From positions 434,001 through 498,000 of the forward strand of contig CAYZHM010000001.1 of the NCBI GenBank assembly GCA_964478225.1: 64,000 nucleotides of DNA, given 5' to 3'. Positions 7,894 through 16,756 of this stretch are shown piece by piece (the stretch's first letter is position 1; every line of letters starts with the position of its first letter). This stretch comes from CAYZHM01 sp964478225 (GTDB lineage Bacteria; Pseudomonadota; Alphaproteobacteria; Micavibrionales; Micavibrionaceae). Position numbers and translations under genes: made by a program. The notes beneath the pieces are model-generated. The model saw only the letters and a list, made by a program, of their open reading frames with translations, did not search any database and was not told where the DNA came from.

Positions 7894-9068
7894 TTAAAAA
7901 GACACTGACAGACGAAATCACCAAATATCGCAGGCTGCTGCATCAGCATCCGCAGACGGCGTATGAGGAAGAGTTTATCAGTGATTTTGTCGCCAAAAAG
8001 CTCAAGGAATGGAAGATCCCCTATAAGCGCGGCTATGGCAAGACCGGGATTGTGGCGACAATTAACGGCGAAGAGACGTACTCGAAAAAGGCGATTGGTA
8101 TTCGCGCGGATATGGATGCGCTTGATATTCTTGAAGCCGATAACAAGAAATGGAAATCGCTCACACCCGGCAAGATGCATGGTTGCGGGCATGACGGGCA
8201 TACGTCGATGCTGCTCGGTGCGGCGAAATATCTGAAGGCCAATCCGAAATTTAACGGCAAGGTGCATTTGATATTCCAACCCGCGGAAGAAGGCGGGCGC
8301 GGCGCTCATGCGATGGTTGATGACGGGTTGTTCAAGGATTTTCCCTGCGAGCAGGCTTTTGCGCTGCATAACTGGCCGGGGACACCGCGCGGGCATTTTG
8401 GTACACGGCCGGGGCCGATTATGGCGGCCTCCAGCCGGTTTGACATTACCATTCGCGGTAAAGGCGGGCATGCGGCGGAGCCTGAGAAGACCCGTGATCC
8501 TATTGTCATTGCCTCGCATATCATATCAGCGCTGCAGACTTTGGTCTCGCGGAATACCAATCCGACGCGGCGGGCGGTGATTTCGGTGACGGATTTTTCT
8601 GCCGGAAGCGGGGCGTATAACATTATTCCCGATTGCGCGCATCTGAAGGGCACCTTGCGGAATTTCAAACGCGATACGCGGCTTCAACTCGTGGCGCAGA
8701 TGGAGGAGATGGTGACGAAAATTGCCGAAGCGATGGGCGCGAGCGTTGATTTCAATTGTGAGTTTATTCTGGATACGACGGTGAATGATGAGGAGTCGGT
8801 TCATTTGTGCTCGGAGGTGGCGAAGACTGTGTCCGGTATAACAAGCGTGGATACGCAGTTTCCCGGCCTCATGATTAGTGAGGATTTTGGCGAGATGTTA
8901 AGACATGTGCGCGGCGCGTATGTGTTTATCGGCCAAGGGGAGCCGGACGAGCCGGAACATCCTTCCAATTACGGGCTGCATAATTGCAACTACGATTTTA
9001 ATGACAAGATTATCCCTATTGGCGTGGAATACTGGGCGAAACTGGCCGAGGCGGCGCTTCCGCTGTAA
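7890..9068 (+). CDS. M20D family amidohydrolase (hippurate/N-acyl-amino-acid hydrolase type)
   Basis: The start is ATG 7890, inside an ATGA overlap with yejE, giving 392 residues. M20D signatures are present: IRADMDALD, KMHGCGHDGHTSMLLG (metal-binding Cys and His), FQPAEEGGRGA (catalytic and metal-binding Glu) and a late SEDFGEM with a bridging metal ligand. The dimerisation insert begins at FDITIRGKGGHAAEP. These zinc enzymes remove acyl groups from amino acids or peptides. Coupling to the peptide permease suggests that it processes imported N-acyl peptides. Its place just before argC also leaves open N-acetylornithine deacetylation. Confidence 0.85.
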   Translation: MIKKTLTDEITKYRRLLHQHPQTAYEEEFISDFVAKKLKEWKIPYKRGYGKTGIVATINGEETYSKKAIGIRADMDALDILEADNKKWKSLTPGKMHGCGHDGHTSMLLGAAKYLKANPKFNGKVHLIFQPAEEGGRGAHAMVDDGLFKDFPCEQAFALHNWPGTPRGHFGTRPGPIMAASSRFDITIRGKGGHAAEPEKTRDPIVIASHIISALQTLVSRNTNPTRRAVISVTDFSAGSGAYNIIPDCAHLKGTLRNFKRDTRLQLVAQMEEMVTKIAEAMGASVDFNCEFILDTTVNDEESVHLCSEVAKTVSGITSVDTQFPGLMISEDFGEMLRHVRGAYVFIGQGEPDEPEHPSNYGLHNCNYDFNDKIIPIGVEYWAKLAEAALPL

Positions 9069-9072
9069 ATTA

Positions 9073-9101
9073 TTGACAAATCCTGCGCTGAGCTGTACAT
9101 A
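9073..9101 (+). promoter_or_regulatory. Possible promoter upstream of argC
   Basis: A perfect TTGACA (9073-9078) and a weaker TACATA (9096-9101) are 17 bases apart, directly after the amidohydrolase stop. A transcript from here would have a leader of about 180 bases before argC. Confidence 0.4.
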
Positions 9102-9214
9102 TTCCCTATGTTTACCTTGATTTTAAGTGCAAACCGACGACCAGCCCGCTAATCATCCGGATAAGCGGCCATTTCTTATTGTCTTTTTTCTATACAATGT
9201 TAAATGCTTTGAAG

Positions 9215-9238
9215 GACTTCAAATAAACCGTTGAAGTC
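9215..9238 (+). promoter_or_regulatory. Inverted repeat in the argC leader
   Basis: GACTTCAA (9215-9222) and TTGAAGTC (9231-9238) are perfect inverted copies around an 8-base loop. A run of six T (9245-9250) follows six bases later. It may be an attenuator-like hairpin or an operator for the arginine genes. The spacing to the T-run is longer than in a classical terminator. Confidence 0.4.
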
Positions 9239-9285
9239 GCCGCGTTTTTTAGGCATTTTGTGGGCCATAGAAAGTAAATGAGGAC

Positions 9286-10275
9286 ATGAAAAAAATTAAA
9301 GTATCGATTATCGGTGTCACAGGTTACACAGGCAGTGAATTGCTGCGTGTGTTGATTGCCCATCCGCATGTGGAATTTGCCTATCTGACATCAAGAAGTC
9401 ATGAGAACACTGCTATCGGGCAGATTTATCCGCGCTTGTCGCATTTGGATTTGAAAGTCACAAACCCGGATTATGCGACCGTTGCAAGGGGCAGCGATGT
9501 GGTGTTTTTGTGTTTGCCTCATATGGCATCGCAAGAAGTGATTGGAGAGTTTCTTGGGAAATGCAAAGTTATCGACATGTCAGCGGACTTTCGTTTGGAA
9601 GACCCTGCCCTGTTCGAAAAATATTATGCAACGGCGCATTTGAAGCCAGAATTGCTGGATGGGACATTTGTCTATGGTATCCCTGAGTTGAACCGCAAGG
9701 ATCTTAAGGGTGCGGACAATGTTGCGAATCCGGGTTGCAATGCCTTACTGGTGCAGCTGATGCTTCTGCCTTTTGCAGGCAAGATCAAACATGTCGATGT
9801 GTCTTTGTTTACAGGAACAACAGGCGGCGGCGCAGGCCCGCGCGATCCGATGGACCATCCGGTTCTGACGCAGAATGTGCGGAGCTATCAGATTAACTGT
9901 CACCGCCATACGCCGGAAATCACACGGACGGCGAAGATTACCGAAGACCAAATGAACTTTACGCCAACGGTTGGCCCGTTTTCGCGCGGAATTTTTGCAA
10001 CGGCTTATGTGCAGGCCGGCGGCGGACCGGATACCGGTGTTTATAAAGGCGAACCATTTGTAAGACTGACGAAGAAAGTTGAGCTTTCTAATATCGTCAG
10101 CACGAATTTCATCGATCTGAGCTATCAGGATGGTGTTTCCGGAACTTATGTTGTTCAGGGGGCTATTGATAATCTTTTGCGCGGAGCGGCTGGTACGGCC
10201 GTGCAGAATATGAATCTGATGTTCGGATTGAATGAAACAGAAGGGTTAACTTTTACATCGGCGGTGTATCCATGA
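9286..10275 (+). CDS. argC: N-acetyl-gamma-glutamyl-phosphate reductase
   Basis: The 329-residue enzyme makes N-acetylglutamate semialdehyde with NADPH, the third step of arginine synthesis. It shows the Rossmann start VSIIGVTGYTGSELLRVL, the catalytic cysteine motif VANPGCNALLVQL, the FTGTTGGGAG segment and HRHTPEI. Length fits the longer ArgC type. It is the first gene of argC-argB-argD-argF, with 4-, 4- and 8-base overlaps. The ATG follows a short GAGGAC ribosome site. Confidence 0.93.
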   Translation: MKKIKVSIIGVTGYTGSELLRVLIAHPHVEFAYLTSRSHENTAIGQIYPRLSHLDLKVTNPDYATVARGSDVVFLCLPHMASQEVIGEFLGKCKVIDMSADFRLEDPALFEKYYATAHLKPELLDGTFVYGIPELNRKDLKGADNVANPGCNALLVQLMLLPFAGKIKHVDVSLFTGTTGGGAGPRDPMDHPVLTQNVRSYQINCHRHTPEITRTAKITEDQMNFTPTVGPFSRGIFATAYVQAGGGPDTGVYKGEPFVRLTKKVELSNIVSTNFIDLSYQDGVSGTYVVQGAIDNLLRGAAGTAVQNMNLMFGLNETEGLTFTSAVYP

Positions 10276-11162
10276 AAAATATTAAAGAATTTTATAGAAC
10301 CAAATACAAAGGCAGTCTTTTTGTTGTGAAGGTCGGCGGACGCGTTATTACGGATGAAAAAAACCGTAAGGCTTTGCTTGAGGACATTAAAGATCTGACG
10401 GATTCGGGGATTAATATCCTTCTTATTTACGGCGGCGGTCACGCGATTGATGAGGCCCTGGCGGCAGCGCAGATCGAAACCCATAAGGTTAATGGGCGGC
10501 GTGTTACGACACCTGATGCGATAGCGGTGATTCAAAAAGTCATGGCAGGCGATCTGGGGTTCCGGATTTCAAGCACCATGGCAGCAATTGGATTACACGG
10601 ACTCACGCTTAGCAATATTCCGCCAAACTGGGGCCAGATTGCGTTCCGCGAGCGTGAGAACCCTAATTTTTATGGTTATGATGGCGTCCTAAAGGCGGTG
10701 TTTGAAGACCAGATCAAACGTATTTTCGGGGCGATCTCATTCATTGCCTGTCCTTGTACGGGTGTTTCCGAGAAAAGCGCGGTGAACATCAATGCGGATA
10801 ACGTTGCGGTGGCTTTGGCCGAAGGCGTGCATGCGCGGAAACTCATCTTCTTGACTGATGTGGACGGCGTGATGGACAAGGACGGCAATCTTATTCCGTT
10901 AATTACAGATAAAGAAATTCCACATTTGATTGAAAGTGGGGTTGTTGAAGGCGGTATGCGCGTTAAAATGGAAAACTGTATGCATGCTCTGGAAAAAGGA
11001 GTGCGCCGGATTCACCTGATTAATGGATTCAAAGACCATGCGCTGGCTGAAGAGATTTATGACTCTATCGGTCCAGGGACTTTGATTTTGCGTGATGCGG
11101 ACAAAGACAGCTACTTGAACGAAGTGGAAACACAAAAAGTGATTGAGAGAAAAATAAAATGA
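10272..11162 (+). CDS. argB: Acetylglutamate kinase (divergent)
   Basis: The 296-residue amino-acid kinase fold protein phosphorylates N-acetylglutamate with ATP. It has the N-terminal lysine/glycine motif VVKVGGRVI, the glycine-rich YGGGHAIDEAL, the NINADNVAVALAEG nucleotide segment and LTDVDGVMDKDG. Several positions differ from the commonest ArgB form (YGGN, HGGGPQ), placing it in a divergent branch. The first ~15 residues (FYRTKYKGS) resemble the start of kinases found as separate or fused forms in other proteobacteria. Coupled to argC and argD by 4-base overlaps. Confidence 0.82.
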   Translation: MKNIKEFYRTKYKGSLFVVKVGGRVITDEKNRKALLEDIKDLTDSGINILLIYGGGHAIDEALAAAQIETHKVNGRRVTTPDAIAVIQKVMAGDLGFRISSTMAAIGLHGLTLSNIPPNWGQIAFRERENPNFYGYDGVLKAVFEDQIKRIFGAISFIACPCTGVSEKSAVNINADNVAVALAEGVHARKLIFLTDVDGVMDKDGNLIPLITDKEIPHLIESGVVEGGMRVKMENCMHALEKGVRRIHLINGFKDHALAEEIYDSIGPGTLILRDADKDSYLNEVETQKVIERKIK

Positions 11163-12358
11163 GCGATGACGTCAAAGCCCTGATTGATGAAACATTTAAC
11201 CTGCTGGTTCATACTTATACCCCGCAGCCGGTTGTTCTGGATCATGGCAAAGGCGTTTACGCTTATGATACGGCCGGCAAGGAATATCTTGATTGCGCGG
11301 CAGGAATTGCTGTGGCTTCGCTTGGTCATGCGAACCCGCTGATTATCAAAACAATCACAGAACAAGCCGGGCGGTTGATGGCTTGCCAGGCGTCTTATGC
11401 CACAAAGGAAAAATTAGATGCGGCGCATGTGCTTGTTGATAATAGCTGTTTTGACATGGCATATTTCTGCAATAGCGGAACGGAAAGTGTTGAGGCCGCT
11501 TTAAAAAGTGCAAGGAAATGGGCTTATGAGAATAAGGGCCCTGAGTGCAACGAGATTATCGCATTTCGCAAAGGCTTTCACGGCCGCACTTATGGATCTG
11601 GGAGCGTTACATACAAACGTGATTCCCAGCCGTTCTTTGCGCCTTATGTCGGCGGCGTGCATTTTGCCGATTTTAATGATCTGGATTCTGTGAAGGCTTT
11701 GATTTCAGACAAAACGGCAGCGATTATCCTCGAGCCTGTGCAGGGTGAAGGCGGCATATTGCCGGCGGCGAAAGGATTTCTTAAAGCGATACGCGATTTG
11801 TGCGACCGGCATAAAATCGTGCTGATCTTTGATGAAGTGCAAGCGGGGATGGGCCGTATCGGGACGTTCTTTGCTTACCAGGCTTTTGGTGTTGAGCCGG
11901 ATATTGCGTGCATTGCAAAAGGCATGGGCGGAGGATTTCCTGTTGGTGCGATGGTGGCCAAGCGCGCTTATGGCGAGGCATTGACGGTTGGGACGCATGG
12001 CACGACATATGGCGGCAATCCGCTTGCCTGTGCGGTTGCAGGGACAGTCATGAAGGAAATGCTGAAGCCGGGCTTTTTAGAGCATGTCAACAAAATGTCA
12101 GAGCTTCTGATTGGTGGTCTAAAGGACATCCAAAGACGTTCGAACAAAATTACTGATGTGCGCGGGATAGGTTTATTGATTGGTGTTGATACGACAATCA
12201 ATATCAAGACCTTGTTATCGGCCTTACAGAAAAATGGATTGATGGCAACGCAGGCAGGCGATGCGACGTTGCGCCTTGTGCCTCCGCTTATTATTAACGA
12301 GGAGCAAGTCCAACAAGCCCTTGCGATTATCGAGAAGACCTTAAACGAGAATGAGTAA
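11159..12358 (+). CDS. argD: Acetylornithine aminotransferase
   Basis: This is a class III PLP aminotransferase of 399 residues. It transfers an amino group from glutamate to N-acetylglutamate semialdehyde. Visible motifs are LDCAAGIAVASLGHANP, FCNSGTESVEAALK (phosphate-binding SGTE), GFHGRTYGS, LEPVQGEGG, FDEVQAGMGR (the Asp that contacts the PLP ring) and CIAKGMGGGFPVGA, with the Schiff-base lysine. It can also act on succinyldiaminopimelate in many bacteria. It is third in argCBDF. Confidence 0.93.
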   Translation: MSDDVKALIDETFNLLVHTYTPQPVVLDHGKGVYAYDTAGKEYLDCAAGIAVASLGHANPLIIKTITEQAGRLMACQASYATKEKLDAAHVLVDNSCFDMAYFCNSGTESVEAALKSARKWAYENKGPECNEIIAFRKGFHGRTYGSGSVTYKRDSQPFFAPYVGGVHFADFNDLDSVKALISDKTAAIILEPVQGEGGILPAAKGFLKAIRDLCDRHKIVLIFDEVQAGMGRIGTFFAYQAFGVEPDIACIAKGMGGGFPVGAMVAKRAYGEALTVGTHGTTYGGNPLACAVAGTVMKEMLKPGFLEHVNKMSELLIGGLKDIQRRSNKITDVRGIGLLIGVDTTINIKTLLSALQKNGLMATQAGDATLRLVPPLIINEEQVQQALAIIEKTLNENE

Positions 12359-13211
12359 AGAAATCAGACATTTTCTGGATCTGAATGAAATCCCAGCGGA
12401 CACGCTTAAAGGAATTCTCAAACATGCTCATGTGATGAAGCGCTCGAAATTCAATCCGCCGCAGATTTTTGCAGGCTTATCTCTTGCTATGATTTTTGAC
12501 AAGCTTTCGACGCGGACACGCTTTTCTTTTGATGTCGCGATGAAGCAGCTTGGCGGGCACACCGTTACGGCGACGATGGCGGAAATGCAGATTGGCGGTA
12601 AAGAGAGCGTGGAGAGCACGGCAAAAGTTTTATCGCGTTATGTTGACGCCATTATGATCCGGACGAGCGATCCGGAAACGCTGAGGGGTTTGGCGGATAA
12701 TGCCTCTATCCCGATTATTAACGGCATGACGGATGATGCTCACCCTTGCCAGATTATGGCGGACATCATGACGATCGAAGAGCGGTTTGGAGATGTACAG
12801 GGTAAGAAAATAGCATGGTATGGCGATGTTAATAACGTTTCAAAAACTTTTGAGAGAGCAGCGCCAATTTGGGATTTTGAATTTATCGTTTCGGGACCGG
12901 CCACCGGGATTGACCCTTTAGAAGCGGCTGTTGGGGCAGACGTCATTGTAACGGACACATGGGTTTCCCTTGGACAGGAAGGAAAAAAGACCGAGCAATT
13001 CAAACCATACCAAGTCACGGCAGATGTTATGAAGGCCGCCAATAACGGCGCGATTTTTATGCATTGCCTACCGATTTCAGAATGGAATGAGGTCACACAA
13101 GAGGTTGCGACCTCCCCTGCTTCGGTGATTTATGATGAAGCAGAAAACAGGCTGCATGTGCAAAAAGCCATATTGGCCTGGTGCTTTGAGCATTCGGGCG
13201 TAAAGATTTAG
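12351..13211 (+). CDS. argF: Ornithine carbamoyltransferase (short form)
   Basis: The 286-residue protein is shorter than the typical ~305. The carbamoyl-phosphate loop DKLSTRTRFSF, the DDAHPCQIMAD segment, the ornithine loop DTWVSLGQE and the HCLP motif are all present. The residues after HCLP (ISEWNEV) differ from the common AHRGEEV, and the YGDVNNVSKTFERAA segment is compact. It makes citrulline from ornithine and carbamoyl phosphate. N-acyl-ornithine variants exist in other phyla, but the SLGQE loop favours true ornithine. The TAG stop is shared in a 4-base overlap with trkH on the other strand. Confidence 0.85.
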   Translation: MSKEIRHFLDLNEIPADTLKGILKHAHVMKRSKFNPPQIFAGLSLAMIFDKLSTRTRFSFDVAMKQLGGHTVTATMAEMQIGGKESVESTAKVLSRYVDAIMIRTSDPETLRGLADNASIPIINGMTDDAHPCQIMADIMTIEERFGDVQGKKIAWYGDVNNVSKTFERAAPIWDFEFIVSGPATGIDPLEAAVGADVIVTDTWVSLGQEGKKTEQFKPYQVTADVMKAANNGAIFMHCLPISEWNEVTQEVATSPASVIYDEAENRLHVQKAILAWCFEHSGVKI

Positions 13212-14650
13212 TCTTTCCAGAAATTCACTGAGAATAATACCAATATCGTCATAATTTCCAGACGACCTAGCAGCATGGCAAAGGACAATATCCATTTGGC
13301 CGTGTCGTTAATTGTGCTGAAATTTCCGGCAGGACCGATAATGTCACCAAGACCGGGGCCTACGTTGGCCATTGCAGTTGCCGTACCTGTGATGGCGGTC
13401 ATAAAATCAAGGCCTGTCCAGGCGAGGGCTATGGTGAAAACCACGTTGAAAAATACGTAAAGGAATAAAAAACCCATGACGGCATTGATCACTTCGTGAC
13501 CGAGGGACTTTCCCTGATAGGTCACAGAAAACACGCCGTTGGGATATATCAGTGTTTTGAGATGGCGGGTGAGCGCCTGGAACGCAACGTTGATCCGGAG
13601 CATTTTGAGGCCGCCTGCAGTGGAACCCGCACAACCGCCAAGATAGGTAATAAAGAAGAACACAGCGACGGCGAATGGCCCGAGCAGGCTGTAGTCCGTG
13701 GTTGCATAGCCCGTGGTTGTGATAACAGAAACCACGTTGAATGCACTGATTTTAAAGCTTTCCGTCAAAGTTTGACCACCGATCCAGATATAGATTGTGA
13801 GCGCAAATGTCGTGGCCAGGATGATATAGGCGTAGGTTCGAACCTGAGAATCCTGCCAGAAGGCTGCCTGACGCTGATAGAAAAGTTGCACGAGCAGGAT
13901 AAAGGGAACACCGCTGATGAACATGAAAAATGTGCCTGCCATTTGCAGGGCGTAACTGTCGAAATATCCGAATGAGGCGTCATGTGTAGAGAAGCCACCG
14001 GTCGGGATCGTGGTCATGGCGTGAATGAGAGCATCAAATCTGCTCATGCCCAGCAGATAATATGACAGCGCGCAAAACGCGGTCAGGATGGCGTAGATCT
14101 GGATGATCGACATAACGATGTCATTTGTTTTTGGCATGATTTTTTCTGATTTATCGGAGGATTCCGACCTGAAAAGCTGCATGCCGCCGATTTTGAGAAA
14201 CGGAAGAAGAATCATGGCAAAGGCGATAATTCCGATGCCGCCGATCCATTGTGTGATGGCGCGCCAGAGATGGATGCCGCGGGATACCCCCTCCAGACCC
14301 GTGAGGACGGTTGCTCCGGTTGTTGTAATTCCTGAGACAGATTCAAATAGAGCGTCTGTGAAGCTGATGTTCAGGTCGCTGACATAGAAGGGAACGGCGC
14401 AAAAAATGCTCATTAAAAGCCAGCTTGCCACCGTCATGACGAAAGCATGTCTAATGGTTAGATCGCTGCTAAAGTTGCGATTGCTGATGCAAAACCCCCC
14501 GCCAAAAAAGATAGCCGTGATAGCGCTCCAGCCAAAAGCCGCGGAATTGTGGTGATTATCCCAGTAATCCATCAGGAACGGGAAGGTTAGCGCCGTTCCC
14601 AGGATCATGAGCAAAAAGCCAAGTGTGAAGAAAATGATCTGAAAATTCAT
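13208..14650 (-). CDS. trkH: TrkH family potassium uptake channel subunit
   Basis: The 480-residue inner-membrane protein has four pseudo-repeated M1-P-M2 units. The four filter loops are seen as SGITTTGATVL, TTIPTGGFSTHD, SVITTTGYATTD and ATAMANVGPGLGD. These line the K+ path. Partner TrkA is not in the window. It is transcribed against argF and diverges from argG, so it interrupts the arginine gene run on the opposite strand. Confidence 0.92.
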   Translation of the reverse strand: MNFQIIFFTLGFLLMILGTALTFPFLMDYWDNHHNSAAFGWSAITAIFFGGGFCISNRNFSSDLTIRHAFVMTVASWLLMSIFCAVPFYVSDLNISFTDALFESVSGITTTGATVLTGLEGVSRGIHLWRAITQWIGGIGIIAFAMILLPFLKIGGMQLFRSESSDKSEKIMPKTNDIVMSIIQIYAILTAFCALSYYLLGMSRFDALIHAMTTIPTGGFSTHDASFGYFDSYALQMAGTFFMFISGVPFILLVQLFYQRQAAFWQDSQVRTYAYIILATTFALTIYIWIGGQTLTESFKISAFNVVSVITTTGYATTDYSLLGPFAVAVFFFITYLGGCAGSTAGGLKMLRINVAFQALTRHLKTLIYPNGVFSVTYQGKSLGHEVINAVMGFLFLYVFFNVVFTIALAWTGLDFMTAITGTATAMANVGPGLGDIIGPAGNFSTINDTAKWILSFAMLLGRLEIMTILVLFSVNFWKD

Positions 14651-14719
14651 TGAGATTTCCGGCTTGAGGGTGTAAGAAGTGGGTTGCCCATAAAAATCAA
14701 GACTATTGAAGGACAGAAA

Positions 14720-15940
14720 ATGAGTAAAGAGAAAGTTGTTTTGGCCTATTCCGGCGGTTTGGATACTTCGGTCATTTTAAAGTGGTTGATCGAAGAAGGC
14801 TATGATGTTGTGGCCTATATTGCCGATGTTGGACAAGACGAGGATTTTTCTGCCGCGAAGGAAAAGGCATTAAAGGTTGGCGCATCAAAGGTTTACGTCG
14901 AAGACCTCAAGGAAGAATTCGTTACAGACTACATTTTCCCAGCCATTAAATCACAAGCGGTCTATGAGGGGCGTTATTTACTCGGGACCTCGGTTGCACG
15001 CCCAATTATTGCCAAGAAGCAGATTGAAATCGCCATCAAAGAAAAAGCTCAATACGTTGCTCACGGCGCCACAGGAAAAGGAAACGATCAGGTTCGTTTC
15101 GAATTATCCTGTTACGCTTTAAAGCCTGATATCAAAATTTTGGCGCCATGGAAAATGGACAGCTTCCTCACCCGCTTCAAGGGACGGACGGACATGCTGA
15201 ACTATGCGGCGCAATATGGGATTCCCGTCACAGCCACGCACAAAAAGCCTTATTCCGAGGATGACAATCTTCTTCACATCTCGCACGAAGCAGGGATTTT
15301 GGAAGACCCAGCTGCGGCCTGCGAGGAGGATGTTTATTCCCGCACATCGACGCCTCAGGACTGGCCGGATGAGCCGGAAACTGTTGAGATTACGTTTAAG
15401 GCCGGAATTCCGGTTTTGGTTGAGAGTGGTGGCCGCAAAGAGAAAAAGCCCCTGCCCCTCTTCCGCTTTTTGAACGAACTTGGCTCCCGGCACGGTATTG
15501 GACGTCTCGACATGGTGGAAAACCGTTTTGTTGGCATTAAATCGCGCGGTGTTTATGAGACACCAGGCGGGGAAATTCTCTACAAGGCACACCGTGATCT
15601 TGAAGGCTTGACTCTCGACCGCGAAGTTATGAAGCTGAGAGATACAATGTCGCTTAAGGTGGCGGAGTTGATCTATAACGGATTCTGGTTCTCGCCGGAA
15701 TTCGAGCTTTTAATGAGCTTCATGGACAAAGCGCAGGAAAATAATGACGGAACAGTGACGGTTCAGCTTTATAAAGGCCGCGCTTATCCGGTTGCACGGC
15801 GCTCTGACAAGGCGCTGTATGATCCGAAGCAATCTTCGATGGATGAGGAAGGTGGCTATGATCAACGTGATGCGGCAGGATTTATCCGGATCAACGCTGT
15901 GCGCCTTCGTAACAACACACGGGTGCGGGCGAAAAAATAG
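14720..15940 (+). CDS. argG: Argininosuccinate synthase
   Basis: ATG 14720 is chosen because it follows AGGAC by 7 bases and gives the family N-terminus MSKEKVVLAYSGGLDTSVIL with the ATP pyrophosphatase P-loop. The 406-residue length is normal. Other motifs are VGQDEDF, ATGKGNDQVRFE, the THKKPYSEDDN segment and HGIGRLDMVENRFVG. It condenses citrulline and aspartate with ATP. It is separated from argF by trkH on the other strand, so it must use its own promoter in the 69-base gap. Confidence 0.95.
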   Translation: MSKEKVVLAYSGGLDTSVILKWLIEEGYDVVAYIADVGQDEDFSAAKEKALKVGASKVYVEDLKEEFVTDYIFPAIKSQAVYEGRYLLGTSVARPIIAKKQIEIAIKEKAQYVAHGATGKGNDQVRFELSCYALKPDIKILAPWKMDSFLTRFKGRTDMLNYAAQYGIPVTATHKKPYSEDDNLLHISHEAGILEDPAAACEEDVYSRTSTPQDWPDEPETVEITFKAGIPVLVESGGRKEKKPLPLFRFLNELGSRHGIGRLDMVENRFVGIKSRGVYETPGGEILYKAHRDLEGLTLDREVMKLRDTMSLKVAELIYNGFWFSPEFELLMSFMDKAQENNDGTVTVQLYKGRAYPVARRSDKALYDPKQSSMDEEGGYDQRDAAGFIRINAVRLRNNTRVRAKK

Positions 15941-16008
15941 TTTGGATGAGCCTACGCCTTACAACGCACCTTGATTTACGACCCGCTAATTTTAAAAAGG
16001 AGAATTAA

Positions 16009-16749
16009 ATGAGCGAATCTAAATCCTGTAATTTCTTTAGCGTTATTTCTTCTCTCATCCTTGGAGCAGCCCTGATTGTTTCCGGTTTTACGATTGGAAA
16101 AGGGTTGATGAACTTCCGCAATTTTGAGAACACAGTGAACGTCAAAGGATTGGCCACGAAGGATGTTGAGGCTGATCTGGCTGTCTGGACAATTAAGCAT
16201 ACGGCGACCGGCGATGTGCTGGCCGATGTTCAACGCACAATTCAGAGCAATTCCGTCAAGATTGATGCTTACTTAAAAAGATCAGGACTTCAAAAAGAAG
16301 ATATTTTGACGCGCAAACTGGAGGTTACCGACTTGCTGGCGCAGCCATATCGCCCGGAGAATGTGCAATCGCGCTATATTGTTTCGGAGATTATTTTGGT
16401 GCAATCGCCGAATGTTGATCTGGTTGATAAAGCCTTCCAAAATCAGGGGGAAATTCTGGCGCAGAATATTTCTTTGGTGGCAGAACAAGGTTTGTCGCCC
16501 ATCGAATATATTTTTACAGGCTTGAATGACATTAAGCCTGAAATGATCGCCGAGGCGACGAAGAATGCCCGGGAGAGCGCCCAGCAATTTGCCCGCGACA
16601 CAGGAGCAAATGTTGGGGGATTGCAGTACGCCTCGCAAGGCGTCTTCCAGATTTTTCCCCGCAATTCTGAGAATTCTTATGACGAGCGCAGGTACCGCTA
16701 CAAGACTGTGCGGGTGGTTTCAACATTACAATTTTATATAGAGGGTTAG
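16009..16749 (+). CDS. SIMPL domain (DUF541) protein, membrane-anchored
   Basis: The 246-residue protein has an N-terminal membrane helix (about residues 10-32), then a SIMPL domain exported to the periplasm. Typical features are the opening VNVKGLATKDVEADLAVWTI strand, the YRPENVQSRYIVSEIILVQ core and ATKNARESAQQFARDTGANV. The family includes periplasmic oxidative-stress protein YggE; its biochemical role is unclear. It lies between argG and the PiT-like gene with an AAAAAGGAG ribosome site. A second SIMPL protein is encoded at 48302. Confidence 0.82.
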   Translation: MSESKSCNFFSVISSLILGAALIVSGFTIGKGLMNFRNFENTVNVKGLATKDVEADLAVWTIKHTATGDVLADVQRTIQSNSVKIDAYLKRSGLQKEDILTRKLEVTDLLAQPYRPENVQSRYIVSEIILVQSPNVDLVDKAFQNQGEILAQNISLVAEQGLSPIEYIFTGLNDIKPEMIAEATKNARESAQQFARDTGANVGGLQYASQGVFQIFPRNSENSYDERRYRYKTVRVVSTLQFYIEG

Positions 16750-16756
16750 AGGATCC

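Noticed and set aside
7563..8519. 318-codon frame antisense to yejE and the amidohydrolase
   Set aside because: It spans the junction of two well-supported genes and shows no domain.
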